This document shows, in pieces, positions 1-7,214 of a stretch of 12,865 nucleotides of DNA. The DNA is from Bacteroidota bacterium (GTDB lineage: Bacteria; Bacteroidota; Bacteroidia; NORP154): positions 1-12,865 of the forward strand of contig NVRZ01000064.1 of the NCBI GenBank assembly GCA_002401055.1, given 5' to 3'. The notes under the pieces are model-generated. The model worked only from the letters and a program-made list of their open reading frames with translations, made no database searches and was not told the DNA's origin. The translations under genes were made by a program, and so were the position numbers. How positions within the stretch are numbered: position 1 is the stretch's first letter; each line of letters starts with the position of its first letter.

Positions 1-1
1 A

Positions 2-160
2 ATCAGGTTTTATGTTGATATCCCGAAGAAAGATTTCATGATTCTAGCGGAAAAAGGTATAGAGAAACTTACCGTATTTGGATTTCTACAGACAAGCTTC
101 AAACCTCGTAAGCAAGATTTACAAATTAGAGTGGTAAATTGTTTAATAAACAAATTTTAA
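2..160 (+). CDS. C-terminal fragment of an unrecognised protein (5' end outside window)
   Basis: An open frame enters from the left edge and ends at TAA 158-160, giving the last 52 residues of a protein. The tail is basic and mixed in character, ending V-V-N-C-L-I-N-K-F. I see no membrane segment and no motif I can assign to a family. The stop lies six bases before the ATG of the dehydrogenase-like gene on the same strand, so the two may share a transcript. The frame is open from the first base, which fits a real truncated gene, but a fragment this short cannot be proven coding. Function unknown. Confidence 0.55.
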   Translation: MRFYVDIPKKDFMILAEKGIEKLTVFGFLQTSFKPRKQDLQIRVVNCLINKF

Positions 161-166
161 TACGAC

Positions 167-832
167 ATGCTACAAGTAATCATAACAGGAACAACAGGAA
201 TGGTCGGCAAGGGAGTCTTGCTGGAGTGCTTGGATAGTCCGGATGTGGACAAGGTGCTAATTGTTAACCGAAGTACCATTGGACTAGAACATCCAAAATT
301 GAAAGAGGTATTGGTCAATGACTTTATGGACCTCACGTCTATTGAGGCTGAGCTAGCTGGTTATAACGCCTGTTATTTTTGTCTTGGCGTATCTGCTGCA
401 GGCATGTCAGAAGAGAACTACACCAAATTAACCTACGACCTCACCCTTTACTTTGCCACTACCCTGCTCGATTTAAATAGTGACATGTGCTTCTGCTATG
501 TATCAGGTGTCGGAACGGATACTACAGAAACAAGCAGCATGATGTGGGCACGTGTAAAAGGTAAAACAGAAAATGCAATTCTTGACTTGGGATTCAAAGA
601 TGCCTATGCTTTCAGACCAGGAATGATTGAACCCAAAAGAGGCGTCAGAGGCAAAGCTGCGGTTGCCAATTTCTTCTACGCGATCATGACTCCTTTATTC
701 CCGCTTATCAATCTGATCCCAGGAGCATTAACCGATTCTGCAAAGATTGGCCAGGCCATGCTCAATGTAACGCTAAGCGGTTCGGAGAAAAAGCATTTAG
801 GTGCCGCGGATATCAATAAATTGGCGAGATAG
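167..832 (+). CDS. Atypical short-chain dehydrogenase/NAD(P)-binding epimerase-like protein (HTATIP2/YbjT-like)
   Basis: This 221-residue cytosolic protein begins with a Rossmann-fold beta strand and a glycine-rich dinucleotide-binding loop, G8-T-T-G-M-V-G14. A strand ending in V-N-R (residues 33-35) follows, where the cofactor ribose or phosphate is normally read. The later Y-V-S-G segment (111-114) and the R-P-G-M segment (150-153) match the family of NAD(P)-binding proteins related to human HTATIP2 and bacterial YbjT. The usual YxxxK catalytic pair of short-chain dehydrogenases appears here as W127-A-R-V-K131, so the tyrosine is replaced by tryptophan. These atypical SDRs often have no proven reaction. 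A redox or sensor role is inferred and the substrate is unknown. The ATG at 167 directly precedes the first strand of the fold, so this start is convincing. No signal peptide is present. Confidence 0.88.
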   Translation: MLQVIITGTTGMVGKGVLLECLDSPDVDKVLIVNRSTIGLEHPKLKEVLVNDFMDLTSIEAELAGYNACYFCLGVSAAGMSEENYTKLTYDLTLYFATTLLDLNSDMCFCYVSGVGTDTTETSSMMWARVKGKTENAILDLGFKDAYAFRPGMIEPKRGVRGKAAVANFFYAIMTPLFPLINLIPGALTDSAKIGQAMLNVTLSGSEKKHLGAADINKLAR

Positions 833-883
833 ATAAGATACCCGCTTATCGCAGTTACATGTGAGAATTGTTATTTTAGTGTA

Positions 884-2611
884 GTGAATCAATTATACGC
901 TATAACAGCAGTAATTCTCCTATGTTCCCAAATAGGTATCGCGCAGAACCAACATGTGGTTGATTCGCTCAAATCCGTTATTAAATCTGATGCACATGAC
1001 ACCTCCAAGGTCCAGGCATTAAATGATCTTGTTGGCCAACTCATCTATGCAAATCCTGATACGGCCCTGTTGTTAGCAAAGGAAGCTTCGATATTGAGCA
1101 ACAAATTGAAATACGTTGATGGCCAGATTATCTCCTATCATAATATTGGATACGTCCATTACGTACAAAGCAATTACGATAAAGCCCTGGCCAACTGGAA
1201 TATCACGTTAAAATTGCGCAAAGAAAAGGGCGACCAAAAAGGGATGTCTGCCTCTTATATTTGGATTGGCAATCTATATCAATCTCAAAGTGATTATGCC
1301 AAAGCGCTTGCCAGTCAGCTAAAAGCATTGAAAATAGCGGAAGGTTTAGAAAACAAACAATACATGGCTTACTGCTACAACAACATAGGCGTAATTCACA
1401 AGAAGCAATCCGATTTTCCCTTAGCACTTGAATTCTATTTCAAAGCACTAAAAATGAATGAGGAATTAGATGACAAAAGAGGAATGTCAGCTTGTTTCAA
1501 TAATATCGGGATCATTTACAATGATCAGCAGAATTACCCTCTGGCCCTGGAATATTATTTTAAGTCATATGATATGGACAAGGAGCTTGGAAACAGTCAG
1601 GGCATGGCACTTTCTTGCAACAACATAGGAATCATTTATGATGAACAGAGCAAATATGACCTCGCATTTGATTTCCATTATGAAGCCCTCGATTTGCGTA
1701 CTCAGTTAAATGATCGCAAGGGAATGGCAGCGTCACTTACTAATATTGGTAATTTGTTCAGTTCCATTTACGTGGAGATACAAGAGGATGAGCAAAACCC
1801 TGATGGATCCAGATTGGACTCTCTAAAAAAGAGCTTAGGCCAACGAGGAACGGCCTTACCAAACTACCTGGATAGTGCCCTTCACTACCTAAAAACAGCG
1901 CTTGAGTTGCAGAAACAGTTAGGGACAGAGTACGATATGACGTTTAGCTTGGTTGGTATCGCTCATATTCATTTCCAAAAAGAGGAGTATAAAATCTCCC
2001 TGCAAAACTATATCCTATCTGCAATGATTGCCGATAGCATAGGTTCCGTTAAGGAAGGTAGTGACGCGTACAAGGGAATTGCAGATTGTTATGCCAAGCT
2101 TAATCGCTATCAAGAGGCGCTGGTGAATCACCAGACATATGCCACACTTAAGGACCGTACCTTCAACGAGGAAAAGAGTAAGGAAATTGGCAAGTTGGAA
2201 GCCACTCATGAGATGGCAAAGGCAGAAACGGAACGAAAACGAGTGGAATTGGAGTCGAGAAATGTACTCGTTGAAGCGCAGCACAGGCGTGATAACCTTC
2301 AATATTCTGGTATCTTGATTTTTATAGTTCTTCTATTCGCCAGCGTTTTCTTTCTCGGAAGATTCAGAATACCCGTAAAGCTAGCAGAAGGCATCATCTT
2401 CTTCACCTTTCTTCTCTTATTTGAATTTACGCTGGTTCTTCTGGACCCATACATCGAACAGTACAGCTCAGGTGCAGCTCCCCTAATATTTGGCTTCCAA
2501 ATTGGCGGTCCAGCAGTAAAACTGGCGTTAAACGCAGTGCTTGCAGCACTGATATTTCCTCTACACAGCTTCTTTGAATCAAAATTTAAAAGACGTTTAA
2601 ATAAAAGATAG
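884..2611 (+). CDS. Secreted-N-terminus TPR protein with C-terminal membrane module, paralog 1
   Basis: This 575-residue protein starts with a signal peptide (about 1-20, ending G-I-A before Q-N-Q), which fixes the GTG at 884 as start because no other start in this frame keeps it. TPR units of 40 residues carry NIG cores near residues 87, 127, 167, 207, 247 and 287. An acidic, less regular insert (about 295-330) follows, then further TPR-like helices to about 420. A charged coiled coil spans about 428-468, followed by R-R-D-N-L-Q-Y-S and three hydrophobic segments (about 473-492, 501-520 and 546-564). In Bacteroidota this layout usually leads into a histidine kinase or LuxR domain; here the protein ends after the membrane module. 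Compared with paralogs 2 and 3, it has an insert of about 11 residues between the second and third segments. The TPR part is probably periplasmic and protein-binding. Signalling or scaffolding is inference. Confidence 0.9.
   Translation: MNQLYAITAVILLCSQIGIAQNQHVVDSLKSVIKSDAHDTSKVQALNDLVGQLIYANPDTALLLAKEASILSNKLKYVDGQIISYHNIGYVHYVQSNYDKALANWNITLKLRKEKGDQKGMSASYIWIGNLYQSQSDYAKALASQLKALKIAEGLENKQYMAYCYNNIGVIHKKQSDFPLALEFYFKALKMNEELDDKRGMSACFNNIGIIYNDQQNYPLALEYYFKSYDMDKELGNSQGMALSCNNIGIIYDEQSKYDLAFDFHYEALDLRTQLNDRKGMAASLTNIGNLFSSIYVEIQEDEQNPDGSRLDSLKKSLGQRGTALPNYLDSALHYLKTALELQKQLGTEYDMTFSLVGIAHIHFQKEEYKISLQNYILSAMIADSIGSVKEGSDAYKGIADCYAKLNRYQEALVNHQTYATLKDRTFNEEKSKEIGKLEATHEMAKAETERKRVELESRNVLVEAQHRRDNLQYSGILIFIVLLFASVFFLGRFRIPVKLAEGIIFFTFLLLFEFTLVLLDPYIEQYSSGAAPLIFGFQIGGPAVKLALNAVLAALIFPLHSFFESKFKRRLNKR
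1142..1780 (+). repeat. 120-base tandem TPR-coding repeats in paralog 1
   Basis: The NIG core of the TPR unit recurs at exact 120-base steps (1142, 1262, 1382, 1502, 1622, 1742; the second reads WIG). The units are diverged at the DNA level but keep the A-L/A-F and hydrophobic positions. The exact 40-residue period is that of LGN/MalT-type TPRs rather than the classical 34-residue repeat. Confidence 0.85.
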
Positions 2612-4396
2612 GTGCTTAAATCTCATTTTATTTTGGTTCTCTGCTTCTTCTGGTTACTAACCGAAACCTCCTACGCTCAGACTGTAATGAAAGACGCCTT
2701 TGGTGATAAGGCTTTTTACTTAATTGATTCTTTGGTTGTAGCAGAAATTAGTGAATCAGATAAGAGAATGATTGACTCAACCTTGACGCTATATCATGCG
2801 GCCTCTCATGACACAGCTAAACTTAACCACCTGAACTATATTATTGAAGAATGCTGGAATGAAAATGTATGGCCAAAATACAATCAATACATGCACAAAA
2901 TGGTTAAGAAGCTATTATCCTCTAAAGTCGAAGACGCCTCTCTTCAAAATAAATATTTAATAGCTCTAGCAAACACCCTAAACAACATAGGTTTTTATTC
3001 TGCGGAACACAGCAATAATCTCAAGGCCATAAAATACTATACTAAGAGTTTGAAGATAAATGAAGATCTTGCAAGTTCGCCTGATCCTTCAATATCCAGA
3101 TCTGGGAAGGCGGGTATGGCTACATCTTTGAACAACATTGGATTAAGCTATAGGAGACAAGGCGATATTTATAAATCACTTGAATACCAGCAAAGGAGCC
3201 TGAAGATACTCGAACAACTGGACAATAAAAAAGGCCTATCCGGATCTCTTAATAATATTGGAAGTTTATACACAGAAGTGGGCGACATTATAAATGCTCT
3301 AGAGTTCTTCCACAGAAGCTTAAAGATATCTGAAGAAATAGATTACAATCAAGGGAAAGCTGCGTCTCTGAACAATATCGGAGCTATTTACAAACGGCAA
3401 GGCGATACGATCAAGGCATTGGAATACTATCACATCAGTTTAAGTACATACAGGGCAATGGATTATAATATAGGTATTGCTTATTCTTTGAATAACATTG
3501 GAAGCATTTATAGTGATCAAGGTGATACCATCAAAGCATTGGAATACTATGAAAAGAGCTTAAAATTGAACGAAGAGAGTAGCTACACAGCTGGTATCGC
3601 CTTCTCTTTAAACAACATTGCCGGCTTAAAAGACAAGCAAGGTCATGTAGAAGTGGCCTTAGAATATTTCCTTAAGAGTTTGAAGATATCTGAAGAAATA
3701 GGTGAAAAAAAGGGAATGACTTACACTTTAAATAAAATTGGCGGCATAGAATTAATGAAAGGATCTCTGGACCAAGCATTGAAATATGGCACTAAAGGAT
3801 TGACTATTGCCAAAGAAATGGGCTCCCCACGACAAATTTCTGCCAGCGCCAACATATTGTTTAAAGTTGCAAAAAAACAAGCAGAATTGACAAACGATGA
3901 AAATCTTGGTATTGAAAAGTACAAAGAGGCATTAACAATGTACGAGCTTTATATCCTTATGAGAGATAGCATTAGGAATGAGAGCACCGAGAAAGCGACA
4001 ATTCGCCAACAAACCAAATATGAATTTGAGAAATCACAACTCATTAAAGAACAATTAGAAAAGGATGTTAAAAGAGTGGCTAATGAACAGAGACAAAGAA
4101 GAGACAATCTACAATACTCGATAATACTCATAGCCATTCTTGTGCTCTTCGGAGTAGTTTTGGGTCTGGGCTTTCTTAAGGTTAGCGAACGCATGGCTGA
4201 AGGAATAATTTTCTTCTCCTTTCTTATCTTCTTTGAATTCCTTTTGGTATTGGCAGATCCTTACATAGATCGTTGGTCAAGCGGAGCGCCAGGAAACAAA
4301 CTTCTATTCAATGCGGCTATTGCAGCGCTCATCTTCCCTTTACATTCCTTCTTTGAAACAAGTCTTAAAGGACGATTAACAAAGCACAATCAATGA
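2612..4396 (+). CDS. Secreted-N-terminus TPR protein with C-terminal membrane module, paralog 2
   Basis: This is a 594-residue protein. The GTG start immediately follows the TAG of paralog 1 with no gap, which suggests coupled translation. It begins with a signal peptide (about 1-22, ending S-Y-A before Q). An N-terminal helical region of about 100 residues precedes the TPR array, whose LNNIG cores lie at residue 123 and then every 40 residues from 173 to 373. The array ends near 400. A coiled-coil segment containing I-R-Q-Q-T-K-Y-E-F-E-K runs over about 455-495. The R-R-D-N-L-Q-Y-S motif and three hydrophobic segments (about 500-521, 529-547 and 562-581) form the shared C-terminal module. 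That module contains the invariant D-P-Y-I-D and P-x-H-x-F-F-E patterns. No kinase, cyclase or DNA-binding domain is present. It is clearly a duplicate of its neighbours and closest to paralog 3. Specific function unknown; periplasmic TPR sensing or assembly is inferred. Confidence 0.9.
   Translation: MLKSHFILVLCFFWLLTETSYAQTVMKDAFGDKAFYLIDSLVVAEISESDKRMIDSTLTLYHAASHDTAKLNHLNYIIEECWNENVWPKYNQYMHKMVKKLLSSKVEDASLQNKYLIALANTLNNIGFYSAEHSNNLKAIKYYTKSLKINEDLASSPDPSISRSGKAGMATSLNNIGLSYRRQGDIYKSLEYQQRSLKILEQLDNKKGLSGSLNNIGSLYTEVGDIINALEFFHRSLKISEEIDYNQGKAASLNNIGAIYKRQGDTIKALEYYHISLSTYRAMDYNIGIAYSLNNIGSIYSDQGDTIKALEYYEKSLKLNEESSYTAGIAFSLNNIAGLKDKQGHVEVALEYFLKSLKISEEIGEKKGMTYTLNKIGGIELMKGSLDQALKYGTKGLTIAKEMGSPRQISASANILFKVAKKQAELTNDENLGIEKYKEALTMYELYILMRDSIRNESTEKATIRQQTKYEFEKSQLIKEQLEKDVKRVANEQRQRRDNLQYSIILIAILVLFGVVLGLGFLKVSERMAEGIIFFSFLIFFEFLLVLADPYIDRWSSGAPGNKLLFNAAIAALIFPLHSFFETSLKGRLTKHNQ
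3128..3847 (+). repeat. 120-base tandem TPR-coding repeats in paralog 2
   Basis: Six cores of the form LNNIG (LNNIA and LNKIG in the last two) start at 3128, 3248, 3368, 3488, 3608 and 3728, exactly 120 bases apart. Neighbouring units share phrases such as G-D-T-I-K-A-L-E-Y-Y, present in two successive units. This suggests fairly recent unit duplication within the gene. Confidence 0.9.
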
Positions 4397-5940
4397 GTTT
4401 CTTGCGGTGCCTAATATTGACATTAATAATAAGTCTTTCAGCGTTGAGTTGTTACGCACAAAATCAAATGGTCGTCGATTCCTTAAATCGAGGATATTTG
4501 ACGGCAGAACACGACACTGAAAAAGTTCATTACCTATTTGAGCTTGGCAATGTCTTAATTGGGCCAAATCCCGATACCGTTTTGATCATTGAAATGCTCA
4601 TCCAAAGTATTGCGGAAAAGAACCTAGCCAGCCCAAACAAAAGCCTTAAGGAACAATACTTGTTCTTTAAAGCTGAAGCATTGAATAATATTGGATATAT
4701 ACATGATGACAAAGGCAACATTAAAGAAGCGTTGAGCTATTACGAGAAGAGTCTGGAGATTAAGAAAATACTAAGCCAATCCAATGACCAACTAATTGCA
4801 ATTGCCGCTAAAAAGGGAATAGCTGAATCACTTAACAACATTGGATACATTCACAATTACCGGGGTGCAATTGCTTCTGCATTGGATTATTATAGCCAGA
4901 GTTTAAAAATAAGGGAAACCCTAAATGATCGCTATGGTATAGCTAATTCCTTGAACAATATTGGTATGGTATACAAAGCACAAGATGATCTGGACGAAGC
5001 CCTAAATTATTATCTCAAAAGCTTAAAGATCAAAGAAGAGCTTAATCATAAATATGGAATAGGTGAATCATGGAACAACATAGGAGAAATTCATACACTG
5101 AGAGGAAATCTGAAAGAGGCACTTGAATGTTATCAGAAAAGCACCGATATTTTATTGGAAATCGGTGAGAAGGTAGGATCAGCAATTGCACTTAATAATA
5201 TTGGATCTGTTCATATAGAGCTTGATAATATGGAGGTGGCTCTATCGTTTTTTCAGAAAAGCTTAAAGATTAGAGAAACTATAGGCGATAAAAAAGGAAT
5301 AGCAGAAGCTCTGAATAACATAGGGATTATCCGCCTTGAAAGAGGTGAGCCGGAAGCGGCAAGGGAATGTGCCGACCGATGCATGAGATATTCTAAAGAG
5401 CTGGGATACCCAGAATATATTAAGAGATCGGCTAACTTATTAAAGAAAATCTATTTACAAGAAAGCAATTATAAATCTGCATTGGAGATGTATGAACTAT
5501 ACACGCAAATGAGTGATAGTATCAAAAATGAAGCAACTGTAAAAGCTACCATTCGACAGCAGACTAAATACGAATTTGAAAAGGCACAACTTATTAAAGA
5601 ACAGGCAACCAAAGAGTTGATCAGGGTGTCGACAGAAAAGATGGAGAGACGTGACAATCTACAATATTCGGTAATTTTAATTAGCATATTGGTCTTATTC
5701 GGGAGCATACTCGCACTTGGATTTTTTAGGGTAAGTGAAAGGACAGCTGAGGGTACTATATTTTTCTCCTTTCTAATCTTGTTTGAATTCTTTCTTGTTC
5801 TTGCGGACCCGTACATTGATAACTGGTCGGGTGGCGCACCAGGGTTTAAATTGCTGTTTAATGCAGGAATTGCCGCGCTAATTTTCCCGGCGCATGCATT
5901 CTTTGAAGATAAGCTGAAAGCGAGATTGACAAAAAGGTAA
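4393..5940 (+). CDS. Secreted-N-terminus TPR protein with C-terminal membrane module, paralog 3
   Basis: This 515-residue protein has an ATG start that overlaps the paralog 2 stop in an ATGA arrangement, the classic sign of translational coupling. The signal peptide covers about 1-22 and probably ends C-Y-A before Q. TPR cores (LNNIG, one WNNIG) fall at residues 97, 147, 187, 227, 267 and 307. A helical region and a coiled coil (about 380-418) with I-R-Q-Q-T-K-Y-E-F-E-K follow, almost as in paralog 2. R-R-D-N-L-Q-Y-S then leads into three hydrophobic segments (about 424-444, 453-471 and 486-503). The membrane module is nearly identical in pattern to paralog 2, including L-V-L-A-D-P-Y-I-D and K-L-L-F-N-A. 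There is no output domain. It is the last intact gene of the three-gene unit; a promoter-like sequence for the next gene follows within 60 bases. Role in an envelope complex inferred. Confidence 0.9.
   Translation: MSFLRCLILTLIISLSALSCYAQNQMVVDSLNRGYLTAEHDTEKVHYLFELGNVLIGPNPDTVLIIEMLIQSIAEKNLASPNKSLKEQYLFFKAEALNNIGYIHDDKGNIKEALSYYEKSLEIKKILSQSNDQLIAIAAKKGIAESLNNIGYIHNYRGAIASALDYYSQSLKIRETLNDRYGIANSLNNIGMVYKAQDDLDEALNYYLKSLKIKEELNHKYGIGESWNNIGEIHTLRGNLKEALECYQKSTDILLEIGEKVGSAIALNNIGSVHIELDNMEVALSFFQKSLKIRETIGDKKGIAEALNNIGIIRLERGEPEAARECADRCMRYSKELGYPEYIKRSANLLKKIYLQESNYKSALEMYELYTQMSDSIKNEATVKATIRQQTKYEFEKAQLIKEQATKELIRVSTEKMERRDNLQYSVILISILVLFGSILALGFFRVSERTAEGTIFFSFLILFEFFLVLADPYIDNWSGGAPGFKLLFNAGIAALIFPAHAFFEDKLKARLTKR
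4831..5430 (+). repeat. 120-base tandem TPR-coding repeats in paralog 3
   Basis: Five NNIG-type cores start at 4831, 4951, 5071, 5191 and 5311, exactly 120 bases apart. A further core at 4681 is offset by 150 bases because of a ten-residue insertion in the first unit. Confidence 0.88.
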
Positions 5941-5974
5941 GTGCAACCATCGCTTTACCTATGTAAATACCAAC

Positions 5975-6003
5975 TTGACAATCTCAATCTTTACTTCTAT
6001 ATT
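5975..6003 (+). promoter_or_regulatory. Promoter-like sequence upstream of the outer-membrane protein gene
   Basis: TTGACA (5975-5980) and TATATT (5998-6003) are separated by 17 bases, which reads as a near-perfect classical sigma-70 promoter. The same stretch also roughly fits the Bacteroidota consensus: TTG, about 20 bases, then TATATTTA for TAnnTTTG. It ends about 30 bases before the ATG at 6035, a plausible leader length. This suggests that the beta-barrel gene is transcribed separately from the TPR genes. Confidence 0.5.
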
Positions 6004-6034
6004 TAATTATAATTTAAACTAAAAGGTGCACGAC

Positions 6035-6679
6035 ATGAATAAATTAATAGTTCTAATAAGCTGTATAGCCCTTACAACAGGATCATTTGGGCAAACAGAG
6101 GAGCATAAGTTCACAATATATGGAGGAGGCGGACCGCAATATTACAAAGGTGATGTGGGACAGGGATTCAATAAAGACAAAAACTGTAGCTACGTTCAAT
6201 TCATTTTAGGGGTGGATTATAGACTGAATAATTATTTGGGCCTTAAACTCTTTGCGACACTTGGTGACCTGGGATACACACAATCAGAGAGCATTAGAAG
6301 AGTGAACTATCTAGAAGAACATGGAGAGAACCGCAAGAATGACGGTTTAAATGGTAGAATGATTTCAGGAGTATTTGCCTTGCAATACAATTTTGCAAAC
6401 GGTTGCATTTTACCGGCGAACTGTAAAGTCGCGCCATACCTGTTTGCTGGGGCAGGTATTAACAGATTAGCAGATTTCATGAAAATGGGATGCATTGTAC
6501 CCGGAATTTATTACACAGCTGACGTGGGCTTAGGTGCACAATATAGATTTCTACCTTCTATATTTATTGGTTACCAACTGGTATACGGAATATTTAACTC
6601 TGATAAACTTGATTTTATAGATCAAAATGAAAACGACACGCACCTCCAAAACTCTCTAGTGTTAGGATTTGATTTCTAA
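6035..6679 (+). CDS. Small outer-membrane beta-barrel protein (OmpA/OprF-like barrel without OmpA C-domain)
   Basis: This 214-residue protein has a signal peptide (about 1-20, ending S-F-G-Q). Alternating hydrophobic and polar strands rich in G, Y and F follow, for example I-Y-G-G-G-G-P-Q-Y-Y near 28-37 and Y-L-F-A-G-A-G near 135-141. It ends in a strand finishing F-D-F. A C-terminal aromatic residue and the strand pattern are typical of eight-stranded outer-membrane barrels common in Bacteroidota. A GTG at 6026 would add three residues, but the ATG at 6035 gives the compact n-region expected of a signal peptide and is preferred. It has no peptidoglycan-binding domain, so it is probably a plain barrel of unknown cargo or structural role. 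Cysteines at about 51, 124, 130 and 153 could form disulfides. It sits just after the TPR genes but has its own promoter-like sequence. Confidence 0.82.
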   Translation: MNKLIVLISCIALTTGSFGQTEEHKFTIYGGGGPQYYKGDVGQGFNKDKNCSYVQFILGVDYRLNNYLGLKLFATLGDLGYTQSESIRRVNYLEEHGENRKNDGLNGRMISGVFALQYNFANGCILPANCKVAPYLFAGAGINRLADFMKMGCIVPGIYYTADVGLGAQYRFLPSIFIGYQLVYGIFNSDKLDFIDQNENDTHLQNSLVLGFDF

Positions 6680-6741
6680 TTCTGATAAATTAATAGAGAA
6701 AATACAGCACATTAAACTGTTATTCCACCCAGCATTGTGGT

Positions 6742-6804
6742 TTTACCTTCTCTTTACACGCCTTCTCTGAAGATATGCTGAAAGCCAGACCAATTAAAAA
6801 CTAG
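6742..6804 (+). pseudogene. Decayed C-terminal remnant of a fourth TPR/membrane-module paralog
   Basis: Read in the frame that ends at TAG 6802-6804, this stretch gives F-T-F-S-L-H-A-F-S-E-D-M-L-K-A-R-P-I-K-N. Paralog 3 ends L-I-F-P-A-H-A-F-F-E-D-K-L-K-A-R-L-T-K-R, so 11 of 20 positions match and the stop falls at the same place. At the DNA level the core 6757-6789 matches 5893-5925 at 28 of 33 bases by my count. The rest of the gene is missing. Just upstream (6714-6725) a K-L-L-F in another frame may be a frameshifted continuation of the same homology, but that part is weak. The relic's stop overlaps the stop of the minus-strand membrane-protein gene. Most likely the scar of a duplication of paralog 3 followed by loss. 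Confidence 0.72.
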
Positions 6805-7214
6805 GCTTGCTTGGTTTTCCAGGCTCCAATTATCAGGATAATTAACGCCGTCGCAACTCCAATAATTCCAATGAGTCCAATTGGTGGAAAGTCAGCGGGA
6901 GCACCTGCGAAACCCTTCAGAGCCAATCCAAGTGGTAAAAAGATAGCAATCATCGCCGAATAAGAGCATATTTTCTTCATTCTCTCACTTAGTTCCAGGT
7001 TATTTAGAATAATCCCTACAAATAAGTTAAACAGACACATGAAATTTCCATGAGAATGTCCCTCTCTTATATAAAATCTAGCTAGTGCGAGAAGGTGATT
7101 TCCATCCTGGACGCTCTGGCTATCAAATGTACCGCCAAGCGCCATGCCGCCCATAACAGCGGTAACAAAAAGCCCTGTAACGCCAAATCGTATGTTTGCT
7201 ATTCTTAATTTCAT
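6801..7214 (-). CDS. Small four-helix integral membrane protein of unknown function
   Basis: This 137-residue, strongly hydrophobic protein has predicted membrane segments at about 9-28, 57-72, 84-100 and 111-131. Between the first and second lies F-Y-I-R-E-G-H-S-H-G-N (48-57), whose two histidines and glutamate next to a membrane helix could bind a metal or heme. I do not recognise a named family, and metal binding is speculation from residue pattern only. The ATG (7212-7214 on the complement) leads straight into a basic n-region and the first helix, so the start is credible. It is transcribed toward the TPR-family relic and away from the alkyltransferase gene, with an 87-base divergent spacer that probably holds both promoters. 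Confidence 0.75.
   Translation of the reverse strand: MKLRIANIRFGVTGLFVTAVMGGMALGGTFDSQSVQDGNHLLALARFYIREGHSHGNFMCLFNLFVGIILNNLELSERMKKICSYSAMIAIFLPLGLALKGFAGAPADFPPIGLIGIIGVATALIILIIGAWKTKQA

Noticed and set aside
832..850. Hairpin GATAAG-loop-CTTATC right after the dehydrogenase stop as a terminator
   Set aside because: The stem is only six A/T-rich pairs and no T-run follows, so a terminator call is not supported.
1203..2302. Minus-strand frames inside paralog 1 (for example 1203-1427 and 2015-2302)
   Set aside because: They are antisense shadows of the TPR and coiled-coil coding sequence with no recognisable domain or start context.
3128..3847. Regular 120-base repeats as a CRISPR or satellite array
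   Set aside because: The repeats are in frame, diverged in DNA and encode TPR helices; there are no identical repeats with unique spacers.
4393..4460. Paralog 3 as a lipoprotein (Cys20 after A-L-S)
   Set aside because: The lipobox lacks the usual Leu at -3, and the paralogs share an A-Q signal-peptidase I site instead.
5954..5967. Inverted repeat TTTAC-CTAT-GTAAA after paralog 3 as a terminator
   Set aside because: Five weak pairs with no T-tract; it could occur by chance in AT-rich sequence.
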